Numbered from the stretch's first letter, positions 44,045 through 54,915 are shown. The stretch is DNA of 64,000 nucleotides from Sporobolomyces roseus (GCA_016617785.1 JADILM010000005.1:806001-870000), one strand, 5' to 3'. Numbers and translations are program-made. The notes: generated from the sequence alone by a model not told the origin.

Positions 44045-44357
44045 GCTGAATGTTGAAGGAAGAGAATCAATTTCGAGGAAGAGAAGAGGGAGAAGTGAAA
44101 TCTTTGTAGAAGTCGTTCAAGTCGCCTCCTTGCTGATGTTATCGACGTTGATTGTCGCTGTCGAGTCAACAGGGCGAGTATGAGAGGTGGAAGAAAACAG
44201 TTGATGAGTTTTGCGAAATTTGGAGCCACAAGTTCGCATTCCAACCATGCAGCAAAAGTTGGGCGAGAGAGGGGGAAAAGCCAAGCTCTATCTATCTACA
44301 GTATGACAACGACATCACGATCTATTCAGAGTCTACTCTATCTACGAAGAAGCCCTT
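44045..44357. other. Intergenic region: coiled-coil gene promoter and thioesterase 3' UTR
   Basis: Both neighbours are on the minus strand. Holds the Puf-type site at 44293-44300. No ORF supported. Confidence 0.35.
44293..44300 (-). promoter_or_regulatory. Puf3-type UGUANAUA site (UGUAGAUA) in the thioesterase 3' UTR
   Basis: On the transcribed strand the sequence reads TGTAGATA, 58 nt after the stop of the ACOT9-like gene, which has a predicted mitochondrial presequence. This is the second exact UGUANAUA in a mitochondrial gene of this window. Confidence 0.45.
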
Positions 44358-46139
44358 CTAAGGGGATTCGTAAGTTTGTCTAATCTCGATTCCGACTTTT
44401 CTTCGTCGTTGAGCGTCGAGCCATTGCATCGCTTGTCGGTAGGTGCGTGGGAGGACGTGTCGTTCGAGGGCTTTGTCGGAGCTGAACGTGAAGTGGAAAG
44501 TATTCGTGATCTTCTTCTCTCCCGATAGCAAATCGACGGTAGCTGCTTCGACGGAAACATGGAAAGAATGGTGTTCTCCAACGATTGGAGAGTAGGTAAC
44601 GCGGGAGTCGAGGACGAGGAGAGAACCGACTTCGACCGGCTGAGAGAATTGCAGCTCACTGTGGGAGGGACAGGACGAAAGTGGGTGAGTAAGCGAAGAA
44701 TGGAGGAGTGAGTTTGAGCGAGCTCAGGATCACGACAGCCAATGGGGGATCAAGGCCTGAGCAAGGCAGCAGAGAAGTGAACTCACTCGAGAGCAACGAA
44801 GGTAACAGGAGAACGAGCGAAGAGACACGCTGTCGAATACGCCGTTTCGTATGCGAGACTCATCAGCTTCCCTCCAAACACCTTGTTATGCAGATTCCGA
44901 TATTGTGGGTGCATCAGGTTTGCTGAACGAATGCGAGTCTCGGCGGTGAAGACGACGTTCGAGGGAGTTGCCGTCTTGCGCTCTATCGATTTCGCAAGAC
45001 TGTCAGCAACGGATGTAATGGGGTCGACTTCAACAGAAGGAGAGCATTGACAGCAATAGAGCAGGCTCACCGTATAGCGAAGCGTTCTTGAGGAACAGAT
45101 CATGCATCATCGCAGCCTCATCCGCTGTCGGAGGAACGACTTCCAAGCTCTTGAGGGCTCTTTTCTTTTTAGTCTCCCTTAGCTCTCTTCCCATTGCGAA
45201 CATCTCCTCCTCCTCAGGTCCTTCAACGATAAGCTTCGGCACAGGGTGTTTTCCTCCTTTACTACTTCGACAGACCATAGTGAATCGACCGATGAGGATA
45301 GTTGCTGATTCTTGAGGAGCTTCTGTGATTGTCGAGAGTCGTACGAAGACCTCGAGACTCGACTCTGTCGCGAAAGCGCAATGAGCGGCAAGTCGTAGAT
45401 CTGGAACTGATCCGTCCGAGTTGTAGATTGGGCGAAGTACGTCCATTCGCTCGACGGCAGCGGTTACGAGGTAGAAGCCATAATGTGAAGCATCGGCAAC
45501 GGAGACGCCGTCGGGAAGGACATGTTGGTACTGTAGCGAAACAAGGGAACAATAAGGAGAGAGAATATAATGTTGAGTTCGAATTTCAGGACGACGACGG
45601 ACTACAAGGGAGCGACGCACCGCACTACTTCCAGCTAGCCAGTCAAACTTCTCCAATAGAGCACCCATTCTGACTTTACTGTACGACCCCACGAACTCCT
45701 CCCTCAGTGCTTCATCCGCCGAAAACCTTAACTCCATCTGACAGAATGAATCGGACATTCTCCTCTTCTTTGGAAGAGATTGTAGATCTCCCACATGCTC
45801 CTCCTTCCTCAACGTATGTACTCCATCCTTTGAGTAGACTCCCAACCCTTTCATCGACAAAGGAACCGTACTCTTCCCTGCCCCTTTTGCTAACCGCTCT
45901 GACACCTTGAGTAACCTTTCCAACCGCGTCAATTGCTCATTCTCTTGGTCTGCATCGATCGGAGACTGATCGGAGAGTAGCGCTTGCGCTTGAGGCGATG
46001 TCGAATCCCTAGTCTTGGAAGAAGAGGAGATGAACTTCTTGGAGGAGCGGAGAACAGCGCAAGGGATCTGAGGCTTGTGAGCTGCGTAAGATGAAGTTGT
46101 ACGGAGATTCCGAAGTCCTTGGCGAGCTAGGGGAAACAT
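44358..46139 (-). CDS. Mitochondrial acyl-CoA thioesterase, ACOT9/10-like, two hotdog domains
   Basis: The N-terminus (MFPLARQGLRNLRTTSSYAA) is basic and Ser-rich, as in a mitochondrial presequence. The first hotdog domain runs from KKRRMSDSFCQMELRFSADE through GALLEKFDWLAG, VSVADASHYGFYLVTAAVER, CAFATESSLEVFVRLS and ILIGRFTMVCRSS. The second domain follows after RIRSANLMHPQYRNLHNKVF, where the GG (VFGGKLMSLAYETAYSTACL) and the VTFVALE block correspond to the active-site helix and strand of the fold; it ends FHFTFSSDKALER and VGIEIRQTYESP. ACOT9-type enzymes hydrolyse acyl-CoAs in mitochondria, tuning fatty-acid and branched-chain oxidation. Three or four introns. Stop TAG is at 44358-44360. 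Confidence 0.9.
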
Positions 46140-46799
46140 GCGGATTCGAACGGGAGAAGCGAAAGATTAATTTTGACTTTTTTTTTTTCGCATCTCTCGG
46201 TTGACCCCTCGGTAGACCGCTTCTCTGCCTCGCACTTCGGTCAGCACCCTGTGAATGCGAGAACGATTCAAGTTCGATAGCAAGTTGACAAGCCTTTTTT
46301 TCTTTTCGCACGAGCGTAAACCCCTTCGTCGAACTATTGTAGCTTGGAGCAAAATTAGGTGCGGTGTTGGCCGCTGAACCTTACATAAGGGCTGGCTAGC
46401 TGTGAAAGAGAGAGAGAGAGGGCTGATGCGAAACGAGAAGAGCGAGTTGTGAAACGGATAAAGGGCTGGTACAGTAAAGCTTTCTTCGTTCGTACGATGG
46501 ATGGAGTGGGACTGGTCGAAAATAGAACTTGCTGAAGGGAAATCCGAGATGCAGGCACAACTTCGGGGTAAAATAGACGCGTGGATCTTCGAGCGAAAAA
46601 AGGATCGACTCGCATTTTTGAACTTGTTTGCTTTCACTTCTCGACCGACCTCTTCAAACCTCTTCAAGGCTCTTCCACCTCAACTGCAAGACTCAGATCA
46701 CCACCCTAGCTACTAGACTACACCCTTCCCTCAAGTTCAAGTTCAAGTTCACCGAATCTATTTCCATCACGGTTCTCTTCTCATCCCTTCAGTCCCGCC
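46140..46799. promoter_or_regulatory. Divergent promoter between thioesterase and chitin deacetylase
   Basis: 660 bp. Next to the thioesterase is a long A/T run (GACTTTTTTTTTTTCGC near 46175). A GA repeat (GAAAGAGAGAGAGAGAGGG) lies near 46410. The deacetylase side is pyrimidine-rich with CAAGTTCAAGTTCAAGTTCA, a three-fold AAGTTC repeat, at about 46732-46751. Open frames here lack protein character. Confidence 0.4.
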
Positions 46800-48727
46800 A
46801 TGCTCTCCCTTCCTTTCGTTTTATCTCTACTATCTGTAGCTGCAGCGCATCAGATTGAACGACGAGCACCTGCCAGTGAGTCCCCTTGTTTTCTCCCTTC
46901 CACCCCTTCATTCCTTTCCTTCAACTTCTTTTTTCGCGACTGGCGGAGTTAATATGCTGATTCCGAAATCTCGTCTACAGCGCCTATCCCATCACAATGT
47001 GAGTCTCTCTCTGTACTGCGACTGTGCAACCGTAGCTGATCGAGTCCCATCCTACAGATCCCGAACCTGGAACGGTCGGACCGACTCCCAAACCTGAATG
47101 GGTTGCGAAATACAACGAAGCGAAAGCAGCTGGCAAGATCCCTGGTGACGCTCCTGCGACACTGTCGGCTGATGGAGAACCAACTTACGCTCGAGGAGTT
47201 GACACTGGACCAAACGGAGTTTGCTCTTGGACTAGTCAGTTTCTCCTCTCGCTTTTTTCCGCTCTCCCTTCGTTTCCTAACCTCTCTCTACTCTCTGCAG
47301 CCGCTCACTGCTTTGCCGATGACGATGTCGCTGATGCACCCGATGGAATGTATGGTATTTCGTTCGACGATGGACCGACGGCGTCCAGTTTCGATCTTCT
47401 CGAAACTCTCGTCGCAAACAATCAAACCGGAACTCATTTCCTCATCGGTACCACCATCCTACAAAACCTAGATGCTTTCAATCAGACTGTTCAATCAGGC
47501 GGTCATCTCGCTGTTCACACGTGAGTCTCCCTTTCTTCAACGAATGAACCCCTTGCTCAATCGCTGACCCCCCTTTCTCCGCGACTTTTTCTGTTTCCCC
47601 TTTCTCCAGCTTCTCCCACAAATACGTAAGCTCTGTCCTTCTGCTCGTGTTCCATCCGCAAATCGCTGATCGATCCCTCGCTTGTTCGAATTTACAGATG
47701 ACTGCTTTCACCGACGAGCAAGTTCTCGGTGAATTAGGATGGACCGCTCAACTCATCTACGACTACTCGGGTCTCGCCCCTGCTTACTGGAGACCTCCTT
47801 ATGGTGATGTCGACAACCGTGTTCGGTAAGTAGCTCGTTTGTTTGACTTCTCAGTGCCAAAGTGACTGACCTTCCTTTTTCTTCCTTCTTTCCTAGTGCT
47901 ATCGCTCAAGAAGTCTTTGGTCTGACCACTGTGTATGTCCACTCTATATGCATCTCGTCTAGAACAATTGACTGACCTCTACACCCTGTTACAGTATCTG
48001 GAACGCCGATACCGATGGTGAATCTTCGTTTCCTCTCCCTCCTCCCTTTTTCAACCTAGAGTCGCCCTCGCACTTCAGACTGACACTCTCTCATAACTCT
48101 ATAGATTGGTGCTTGAATCAATTGAGCCCTCCTGCTTGCCCCGGTTACGGTCCTGGATCTCTCTCCGGTCTCGAAGCTGAATACACCAAGTTCCACACTT
48201 CTGCCAAATCACCTGGAATCATCACCCTCAACCACGAGTCAGGTCCTCTCCCTGTTCAAGGTTTCGTCAACACCTACAGCGGCATCAAGAGCAACGGATG
48301 GGACGCTAGGTGAGCTGACTCGTCGCCCTTCTCGTTTGAACCTTCGCTCATCCTTAGCCTTTCAACTAACAGGAACATCCCTGATCTCTGGGGAGCCAAC
48401 TGGTATCAAAACGCTCAAGATAACGATGATCCCAACAGGAACACTTCGTTCGTGGTCGGAGCTGGTCCTTTCAACACTTCTTCCGAAGCTGTCGTCTCCT
48501 CGACTTCTTCCGCCCTTCCTTCCTCGACATCCGCATCATCTGCAGCACGCTCAACTGCCTCCGCATCTGGCACGAACCGATCAGCATCAGCGGTATCAGC
48601 TGCTTCTCAAGAAGAGACCAACAAGTCGAAGAATTCAAAAACTTCTTTCGCCGTTCGACTGAGCACTCGAGATACAGCCCTCACCGGTTTCGCATTCTCC
48701 CTCGCCGCTCTCTCCTTCCTCGCCTAA
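46800..48727 (+). CDS. Chitin deacetylase, secreted and GPI-anchored
   Basis: Ten exons give 417 residues; exon lengths sum to 1254 nt. A signal peptide ([18 protein letters not shown]) precedes a dibasic site (IERRAPA). NodB deacetylase motifs: [15 protein letters not shown] (motif 1, catalytic and metal Asp), HTFSH (motif 2, zinc His pair), [12 protein letters not shown] (motif 3), WNADTDDW (motif 4) and IITLNHES (motif 5). The enzyme removes acetyl groups from chitin to make cell-wall chitosan. The C-terminus is a Ser/Ala stalk followed by [17 protein letters not shown], a GPI signal, so the enzyme should sit at the membrane or wall. Exons of 18, 16 and 23 nt (46981-46998, 47610-47625, 47995-48017) are notable; the 16-nt one supplies the second His of motif 2. 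Stop TAA at 48725. Confidence 0.94.
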
Positions 48728-49153
48728 GCTCCTCGTCATTCCTTCGTTTCCCCTTCCCCCTCTTTCGACTTTCACCTCACAACTTGCAAATAATTCACTT
48801 CGTTTATCCACTTCATCTTTTTCATTTACCGATAGCATATCCCTCTCCTCATGTTTTCGCATAGACACTATCCATCATTCTCTTTCTCACGGACCGGACA
48901 TGACCCCCTCCCTCTCACTATCTGATACCCAATCCCCCATTAGAAACGACACTTGTGCCACTCTCATTTTCTACAACTTTCTTTCTTGTTTGCATTCATC
49001 TGTTCTCCTTTTGGGTAGGAATAGATACTTCTCTATGTTGGGCTAATTGAAAAGCATAGGTTGGAACCATTCTCTCTCTCAATGAAGAAGGGTTTCATCG
49101 AATAGACTATTTGCATTGCTCAGTGTCCATAATCTCCGTCCACTTCAACAAGC
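48728..49153. other. Convergent intergenic region after chitin deacetylase
   Basis: Pyrimidine-rich 3' UTR (CCTTCGTTTCCCCTTCCCCC) of the deacetylase meets the 3' UTR of the minus-strand membrane gene. Nothing else recognised. Confidence 0.35.
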
Positions 49154-51315
49154 TCAATACCGTCTCCTCCCATCGCTATTAATATCGGACCCCTCGACTC
49201 TTCCATACCGTCTCCCATCTCTCCCCTTCTCCCTCTTCTCCCGATCTTGTTCCTCACTACTCTCGGCGCTACTCTCACTCACTTTCCTTCGTCTCCCTCG
49301 CTCATGATGTCCCATCGAGAAACTCCTCGCTGAACTCTTCCCTTTCTCCCTCCGCCTCCTTCTTTGCTGTTGAACGCGCTCTGCTTCACCAGATGCGATT
49401 TCCAAGAATGTCTTGTCCTCTCGCTCCATAGGGGTTGGTCGACGTCCTTCCTGAATTCGTCGGAGCGCTTTCGCTACTGCCCATGCCTGGACAACGAGCA
49501 AGAACTAGTTAGGTTGGATTCGATGCGCGAAGGGAGAAGGAGAACGCACGGTCGGAAGAGCGAGGAAGAAAGATAGGACTCCAGGGAAATCAGGTTTGGA
49601 CTGCACGCGCATTCCATCCTATCAGAATACATTTGGGGGTGAGCTGATGAAGAGAGATTCGTACCTCTGCACCGGGGAATACATCGTTCATAGCCATTTG
49701 AAGTTCGATCGTAATGATAACGAAAGTGATCAAGACCGCACAAATTGGCCACTGTGATCATAACACCCGGTTTGGATCAGCGAAGGAAGGATCGAGTGAG
49801 CGAAAAGAGAGAAGAGACTGACAACGATGAAATGATGTCTACTCTCAATCTGTCTCCTCGTCCACCTCGCGTGAGCATCCTGCGCCGATCCCCTCCCACC
49901 TTTCCCCCAAGTCGTTCCAGCGAGAGATGACATGCCTTCTTTCGCAGATGGGAGCGATCTCGTTTGTTCATCAAGGTCGGAATCGGATGCTCCTGCGATC
50001 GTGCGGTGGCGTTTCGGCTGAGCTGCTGGTGATGTTGTGTAGGACGGAGCGGGAGATAAGGAGTCGTCGGAAGCGATTGAATCGGGTAGGGGAACTGAAG
50101 AAGCTGGAGCAGGAGCTGCCGAGGATGAAGATGGACGAGATGACTTGTTCTTAGGCACGGATCGCATGACTAGTTGTAACATCTCGTCGCCATTCTCGGA
50201 TTCGGGAGTGTAGTCTGCTGGATCATCCTTCATGTGTCGACGACGACGACGGTCTTCAGCGAGTCGATGCTTGTCAATAGGGAATCCTCGGATCTTCTTC
50301 TTCTTGGGATCTCGGAGGTGACCTCCTCGTTTGACGAGAATGATGGGAGCGATGAGAGACCAATAAGATCCAGCACAAAGAACGAGGAACCAAAAGAGAC
50401 TCTGCGCATCTCGCTCTTCTATCAGCGATGTAAAAGCTGGTAGAGTGAGCGTGGAGTGAACGCACGTAGCTAACGAGTAAGGCGATATCACCTTTCCCCA
50501 TCCCGTCCAGCTTCGAAATGGGTACGAACCAAAGTACCAATTTCGTCTCCTCGAGACAGTTCACCTGTCTAAATTGGAAGTGTAGCCAATCTGGGAGTTT
50601 ACCGGCTGCATAACCCCAGAGGCAGAGTGCCCAGAGTAAGGCGGTTGAGATCGCTTTGAGGATAAGGCCGGATTGGAGGAATCGAACTCCAGCGGGTCCG
50701 AGTACTTCGTCTGAGAAACGTTGGTAGTGAGAGTCAGCTGGCATGATACGTGAGGAGGAGGAGGAGGTAATGGAGGAGCTTACAGGAGGTGAGCGAGTTG
50801 AGTCCTGCCATAGTCGCGACATCTATTTCGTGAAAACTCAGTTTTCGATCCTTTCCCTCGAGTTCGCTGATTACTGCTTACAAGGTAGGTGAGAGAGTAA
50901 GATGACGACGACTGTATGATGCATTGTGATCCCATGCTACTCGTCGAAGAACGTCAGACCCAATTCGAGAGTTTGAAGAATGAGGAACTCACGAGCCAAA
51001 GCATGATATAATTCGTAGCGACGAAACAGAACGATACTGACAAGCCCAACCACTGTCAGGTCCAAAATCATACTGTCAGCTTCATCTAAGGATAGTGGAT
51101 AGTGTGAAATCGAGACTGACCATTGATTCCGCTCCTCCTTCATCCGGAGCGACGAGGACTAAAACGAAGAAAGCGATTGCTTGAAGGTAACACCCTAATC
51201 TGACTCCGATCGATACCGTATCCGCCGCAGGACATAACTTCCAACAAGATGCGACTGCGTCCGGGTTCGCACAATACACTGCTTGAGGTAAAGGGACTAT
51301 TCCGACCATCTTCAA
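49154..51315 (-). CDS. Multi-pass membrane protein of unknown function
   Basis: From ATG at 51315 the protein reads MKMVGIVPLPQAVYCANPDA, VSIGVRLGCYLQAIAFFVLV, then membrane segments in DLTVVGLVSIVLFRRYELYH, ITMHHTVVVILLSHL, GLILKAISTALLWALCLWGY, FWFLVLCAGSYWSLIAPIIL and WPICAVLITFVIITIELQMA. A long cytosolic region (basic RRRRRHMKDDPAD, then Ser/Pro/Ala-rich) lies between the last two, and the C-terminal 110 residues are Arg/Glu/Ser-rich. A Cys pair (CANPDAVASCWKLCP) near the N-terminus suggests an extracytoplasmic disulfide knob. Five or six introns. I recognise no family. The divergent promoter is shared with the NDUFA1-like gene. Confidence 0.65.
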
Positions 51316-51654
51316 GGGAGGAGGAGCGAGAGTTTGTCGGAAAGGGGTCGATTCGATCTTGGGCGACCGATTTGCGAGTCTCCTCCGAGTCGGGGTCAGG
51401 CGTAGAAGCGCAACGAAGCGGAGACACTCGGGAGGGAAGCAGGGAAAGCGTAAGAGAGCTGAGAGTGAAGAAAACAGAGACCAAGTCCGAAATCATTCCG
51501 CGGAGTGCTAAGCGTCTCACTAAGCGCGAGTAGACGAGCTTCAAGGGGAGCATCAGAAGCATCTAGAGCGCAACTTTGTGGAGGGAGAGGTAGGAAAGCA
51601 AGAGGGAAGCGAATTTCGAATCTTGACTTCATCCAAAATCTACTCAACTCAATC
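51316..51654. promoter_or_regulatory. Divergent promoter between membrane protein and NDUFA1-like gene
   Basis: 339 bp. Open frames on the minus strand run through it from the first exon of the membrane gene, but show no conserved character and are likely coincidental. Nothing else recognised. Confidence 0.35.
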
Positions 51655-52295
51655 ATGGTGAGTGAAGGATAACCCTGATCTACGGCATGAGCTCTACTGA
51701 TCCGACGAACCCTTCTCTGACAGCCTGTCCCCTTTGAAGCCCTCGTTCCATTCGGTGAATCCCTTAAATCTCATCTCTCAACTCTCTTCCTCTCAACCGT
51801 ACTAACTCCAAAGATGATGTGATAGCTCTCTTGACTGTATGTTTCGCAGTAACCGGTACAGGTTTCTCAGCAGCTCGACGAATTACCAATGAAGGAAAGG
51901 TATATCTCCTCTCTCTCGCTCTCGCTGGACCTCTGAAGTCAAGATTGATTCAAGGTGTTTGGTATGAATTAGCCTACGAGACACACCTTGGATACTTGGG
52001 AAGAGAACATGATGGAACGGGATAGGAGGTTAACCGGTACATTACGAGGTCAATCTGTACGCTCTCTCTCTCTCTCCTAGCCTTAATCGTTGACAGTGTA
52101 CTAACCTATTTGTTCACCCTTGCCCACCTTTGTTCCCTTCGCTCTCTCGTTCCCTTCGCTCTCTCTCTCTCTCTCTTTCGCACACCCCTTCACCCGTTCA
52201 CGCTCCACTCGACTCAGACTGAACCTATGGCACCAAAAGATTTCGCGACCAACTCGATCTGGCAAACTGAAAAAGTTGAACGAGCGTTCATTTAA
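51655..52295 (+). CDS. Complex I accessory subunit, NDUFA1/MWFE-like
   Basis: Too fragmented to be seen as one open frame: exons 51655-51657, 51724-51754, 51814-51899, 51973-52056 and 52218-52295 give 93 residues. The first exon is the ATG alone. The protein starts MPVPFEALVPF, the same opening as the Neurospora 9.5-kDa complex I subunit as I know it. A membrane segment follows (DVIALLTVCFAVTGTGFSAA), then the matrix-side or intermembrane part ENMMERDRRLTGTLRGQS, where the MERDRRLTG block is the family signature. The end is PKDFATNSIWQTEKV. The subunit helps assemble the membrane arm of NADH:ubiquinone oxidoreductase. Introns have clear branch sites (CTAAC at 51803, CTGAC near 51718). Confidence 0.88.
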
Positions 52296-52811
52296 GAGGG
52301 CCTAATAGTCGAGGGGGAGGTTGTGTTGTGTCGTTTTTTTTTTTTGGATCGTTCTCTTTTTTGATCGTTCCTCTTTCCGCAATTACAGACAGGATTTTAT
52401 GTATTTCCTCGTGCGTCCAGCTCGTACTGGAGGCTAGCCGAGAGGAGAAAGATTGAGAGTCTCTAATCGAGGAAGCGGAGCAGTCTTCGAAAAGTGCGAA
52501 AACGACCTTTTACCCTTTCTCCCGTTCCTCGCGGTGTCAAACCAGAAGCTAGAGCCCACTTTTGCTTCGCTCTGCTTGACCCTGCGGGGGTTTCCATCGG
52601 GTTTAGGGAGTCCAACTCGCTCAGTTCTCTCGTTTCTGATTTCTCTCTTCTCCCACACACTTAATCGAACACTTCCTGCTTCGGTAGCTCGCTCGAATCT
52701 ACCAGTATCTCTCAACAAGCAACCGCACACATCTGGTCCACCATCCCGAGCTCTCTTCCTTCTCCTCCTTCAACCCCACTTTTCCCATCCTTCATCTCCC
52801 ATCTCCGATCC
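52296..52811. promoter_or_regulatory. Intergenic region upstream of the alpha/beta hydrolase
   Basis: Begins with a T-rich tract (GTCGTTTTTTTTTTTTGGAT at about 52330). The remainder (52640-52811) is pyrimidine-rich leader. Open frames at 52434-52730 lack protein character. Confidence 0.35.
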
Positions 52812-53996
52812 ATGGATTCCTCCAACTCCTCCCCATCCATTCCACCCGCCTACCTTGACCCTTCGACCTACCTCGAATCTCCCAAATTCCATCTCACCCA
52901 CCAATTCACTTCCCCCCTCTCTCCGACCGTACCCCTCACCGTCTCCTATGCATTGGTCGGTTCCACTTCCCCTTCCGCCCCAGTACTCGTATGGTTAAAC
53001 GGGATGGGTCACCACCGACTCGCCTCTTCCCTATTCGACGGGGTTTGTGAATCGTTCAATATCCGCTTTTTGACGATCGATCGACCTTCTGCTGGTCTAT
53101 CAACACGCATCAAACTCTTAGAAAGGGTTAGAGTATCTCACGAGGCTTTACTGGCGGTATTAGAGAAAGAGGGAATAAGGAAATTTGAGATGTTGAGTCA
53201 TTCGAATGGGATCGTTTATGCTTTATACACTCTATTGAACCTACCAGACGAGTTCGAGGTCAATAGATGGTTTATGACGAGTCCATGGGTACCCTCATCG
53301 ATCTCAGGATCGATCGCGCTCAATCTCGCAGGATACGTTCCGGGGGATTTAACAGGGAGGTTAGGGAGTTTAGTTTGGGGGGTTCAGAAAGCTATTGGAC
53401 CTTTAGGAGTTTCAATAGGATTCGTTAGAGATTGGGGTACATGGAGTTCGGGGATAATCAACACGGGGACAGGATTGACTAAAGAATCGAATACGACTCA
53501 ACCACCGAGGAGGAAAGGAACTCCTCTAGAACGAATTCAACATTTCGAGTCGCTTCAATCATTGAAACCGAGAGACGAACAGACGTTTGGAGGTAGTTTT
53601 TATCCGAATGGTATGATGGATTTGGGAATGAAGAGAGTGTTGGAAGAAGGAATGGAGGGGATGGGAGAAGAAGCTAGGGTTTGCTTGAGGAAAGGATGTG
53701 AGTGGGGATGGGTCGGAGAGGGAGAAGAAGGGATCAGTGAGAAGGAGTTGTACGAGAAAGGGTTCGCGAGGTTGAAGGAAGAGAGAAGGGAGTTGAGGGT
53801 GAAAGTGTGGACTGCTGGACAAGACGGGTTGATACCGAAGAAAGGGAGGGAATGGATGCGAGAGCTCTTGGAGAGGTTGGAGGTGGTGAGGGAGGGGGAA
53901 TGGAGAGAGTGTAAAAAGATGGGTCACGATGAAGTGCTGGGATTGAAGTGCGTTGTCGAAGAGATCTTGAGGGATGTTTCCGGGGGAGAAAGGTAG
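52812..53996 (+). CDS. Alpha/beta-hydrolase-fold protein, single exon
   Basis: 394 residues with no intron, unusual among its neighbours. The fold signs are LVWLNGMGHHRL (oxyanion-hole turn), IRFLTIDRPSAGLST (strand and loop), EMLSHSNGIVYAL (nucleophile elbow SHSNG, Ser131), AGQDGLIPKKG (acid region) and KMGHDEVLGLK (catalytic His). The cap region contains MTSPWVPSSISGSIALNLAG. It resembles fungal hydrolases that are often annotated as serine peptidase- or epoxide-hydrolase-like, but the substrate cannot be told. C-terminal half is rich in Glu/Lys/Gly and uses many GGG/GAG codons. The start is the first ATG after a pyrimidine-rich leader. Confidence 0.85.
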   Translation: MDSSNSSPSIPPAYLDPSTYLESPKFHLTHQFTSPLSPTVPLTVSYALVGSTSPSAPVLVWLNGMGHHRLASSLFDGVCESFNIRFLTIDRPSAGLSTRIKLLERVRVSHEALLAVLEKEGIRKFEMLSHSNGIVYALYTLLNLPDEFEVNRWFMTSPWVPSSISGSIALNLAGYVPGDLTGRLGSLVWGVQKAIGPLGVSIGFVRDWGTWSSGIINTGTGLTKESNTTQPPRRKGTPLERIQHFESLQSLKPRDEQTFGGSFYPNGMMDLGMKRVLEEGMEGMGEEARVCLRKGCEWGWVGEGEEGISEKELYEKGFARLKEERRELRVKVWTAGQDGLIPKKGREWMRELLERLEVVREGEWRECKKMGHDEVLGLKCVVEEILRDVSGGER

Positions 53997-54178
53997 ATAG
54001 ATCGGCGATTTTGAGTGTTGTTATAGATTTCAGACTTGTTGTGCTGTGACTCTCGAAGCAGATTCGATTGAGAACATGAGGTGAAAGATATTCACGTTGC
54101 GAAAACAGAAACAGCAAGAGAGGGTAAGTAAACAGATCTGGAAAAAGGGGAAGCATAATCGAGATGGGAGCAGTGTGA

Positions 54179-54787
54179 CTAGATGACGACGATAGTGTTT
54201 GGCTGGTAACGCTTCGAGTGGTATGAACTCTTTCCTGCCTATCGAATGGCGAACAAATCTCGGGAGTCAGTTTTTCGATTCTTTTCTTCGCAACTCGTCG
54301 TTCTGACTCGAGAGTTAGAATTAGGACATTTGTGACTTACCTCCCATCCTGGTACATCCTTCATGATTTCCTTTTCTCTCGCCAACGCTGCTTGTTCCCT
54401 TCTGTAAACATCTCGATCACTCTCTGCGAGTAACAAAGGAGTGATATGAATCCTCGACCAGACTTTCTCCCTTTGTAATTCACTGCAAGTGTTCGCAATA
54501 GCTCGTCAGCTCACGAGAGGGGAGGGAGAGTTAGATGAGAGAGAGTAATTTACCGTTTCTCCAAGTTGCCTAATCCTACTCTCCAGAACCCAAAAGTGCA
54601 CACTGCGAATACAGTACCGAAGATGATTGCTCCTCCAGGTCCTTTCGTAGGCAAGTTTCGCTTGTATTTGATTGGATTGAATCCACCGGATGGAGGTAAA
54701 TCTCTACATTACTCAACACGCTCTAGTGAGTAGGAGTACAGCTAGAGAGTGATCCGAGAATGCTTACTGCTTGTAAGGGAGAGCCAT
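54179..54787 (-). CDS. Complex I accessory subunit NDUFA13/GRIM-19
   Basis: Four or five small exons. MALPYKQ joins in phase to DLPPSGGFNPIKYKRNLPTK, the family opening (D-x-PP-x-GG-x-x-P-I-x-YKRNLP). A membrane helix follows (GGAIIFGTVFAVCTFGFW). Then RIHITPLLLAESDRDVYRRE, AREKEIMKDVPGWE and a last exon AGKSSYHSKRYQPNTIVVI match the conserved LLPLLQAE, IMKDVPDW and VGESVFHTTRW blocks. It is shorter at the C-terminus than the human protein, as is common in fungi. It shares a 128-bp divergent promoter with the RRM gene. Stop TAG at 54179-54181. Confidence 0.92.
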
Positions 54788-54915
54788 GAGTACAAGGTGT
54801 TCGAAGTGTGGAGAGAATTGGCAAGATGAGAAAGGACGACAAGCGACCCTCGTCTCTTGGTCTCTCCCACTTGACTCTGAACTACTCAAACCACTCTCTA
54901 GAGCACTACTAGAGA
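54788..54915. promoter_or_regulatory. Short bidirectional promoter between NDUFA13 and the RBM42-like gene
   Basis: Only 128 bp separate the two ATGs. A palindrome-like CTCTAGAGCACTACTAGAGA lies right before the RRM gene start. No other elements recognised. Confidence 0.4.

Noticed and set aside
46140..46160. GGATTCGAAC, looking like a tRNA T-loop
   Set aside because: It lies at the leader of the thioesterase gene and no acceptor stem, D-loop or anticodon loop surrounds it.
46400..46430. GA-repeat as a regulatory GAGA element
   Set aside because: Short GA/CT runs are everywhere in the leaders of this window; no reason to single one out.
51140..51562. 140-residue minus-strand frame over the divergent promoter
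   Set aside because: Runs antisense or out of frame through the promoter and first exon of the membrane gene; no conserved pattern.
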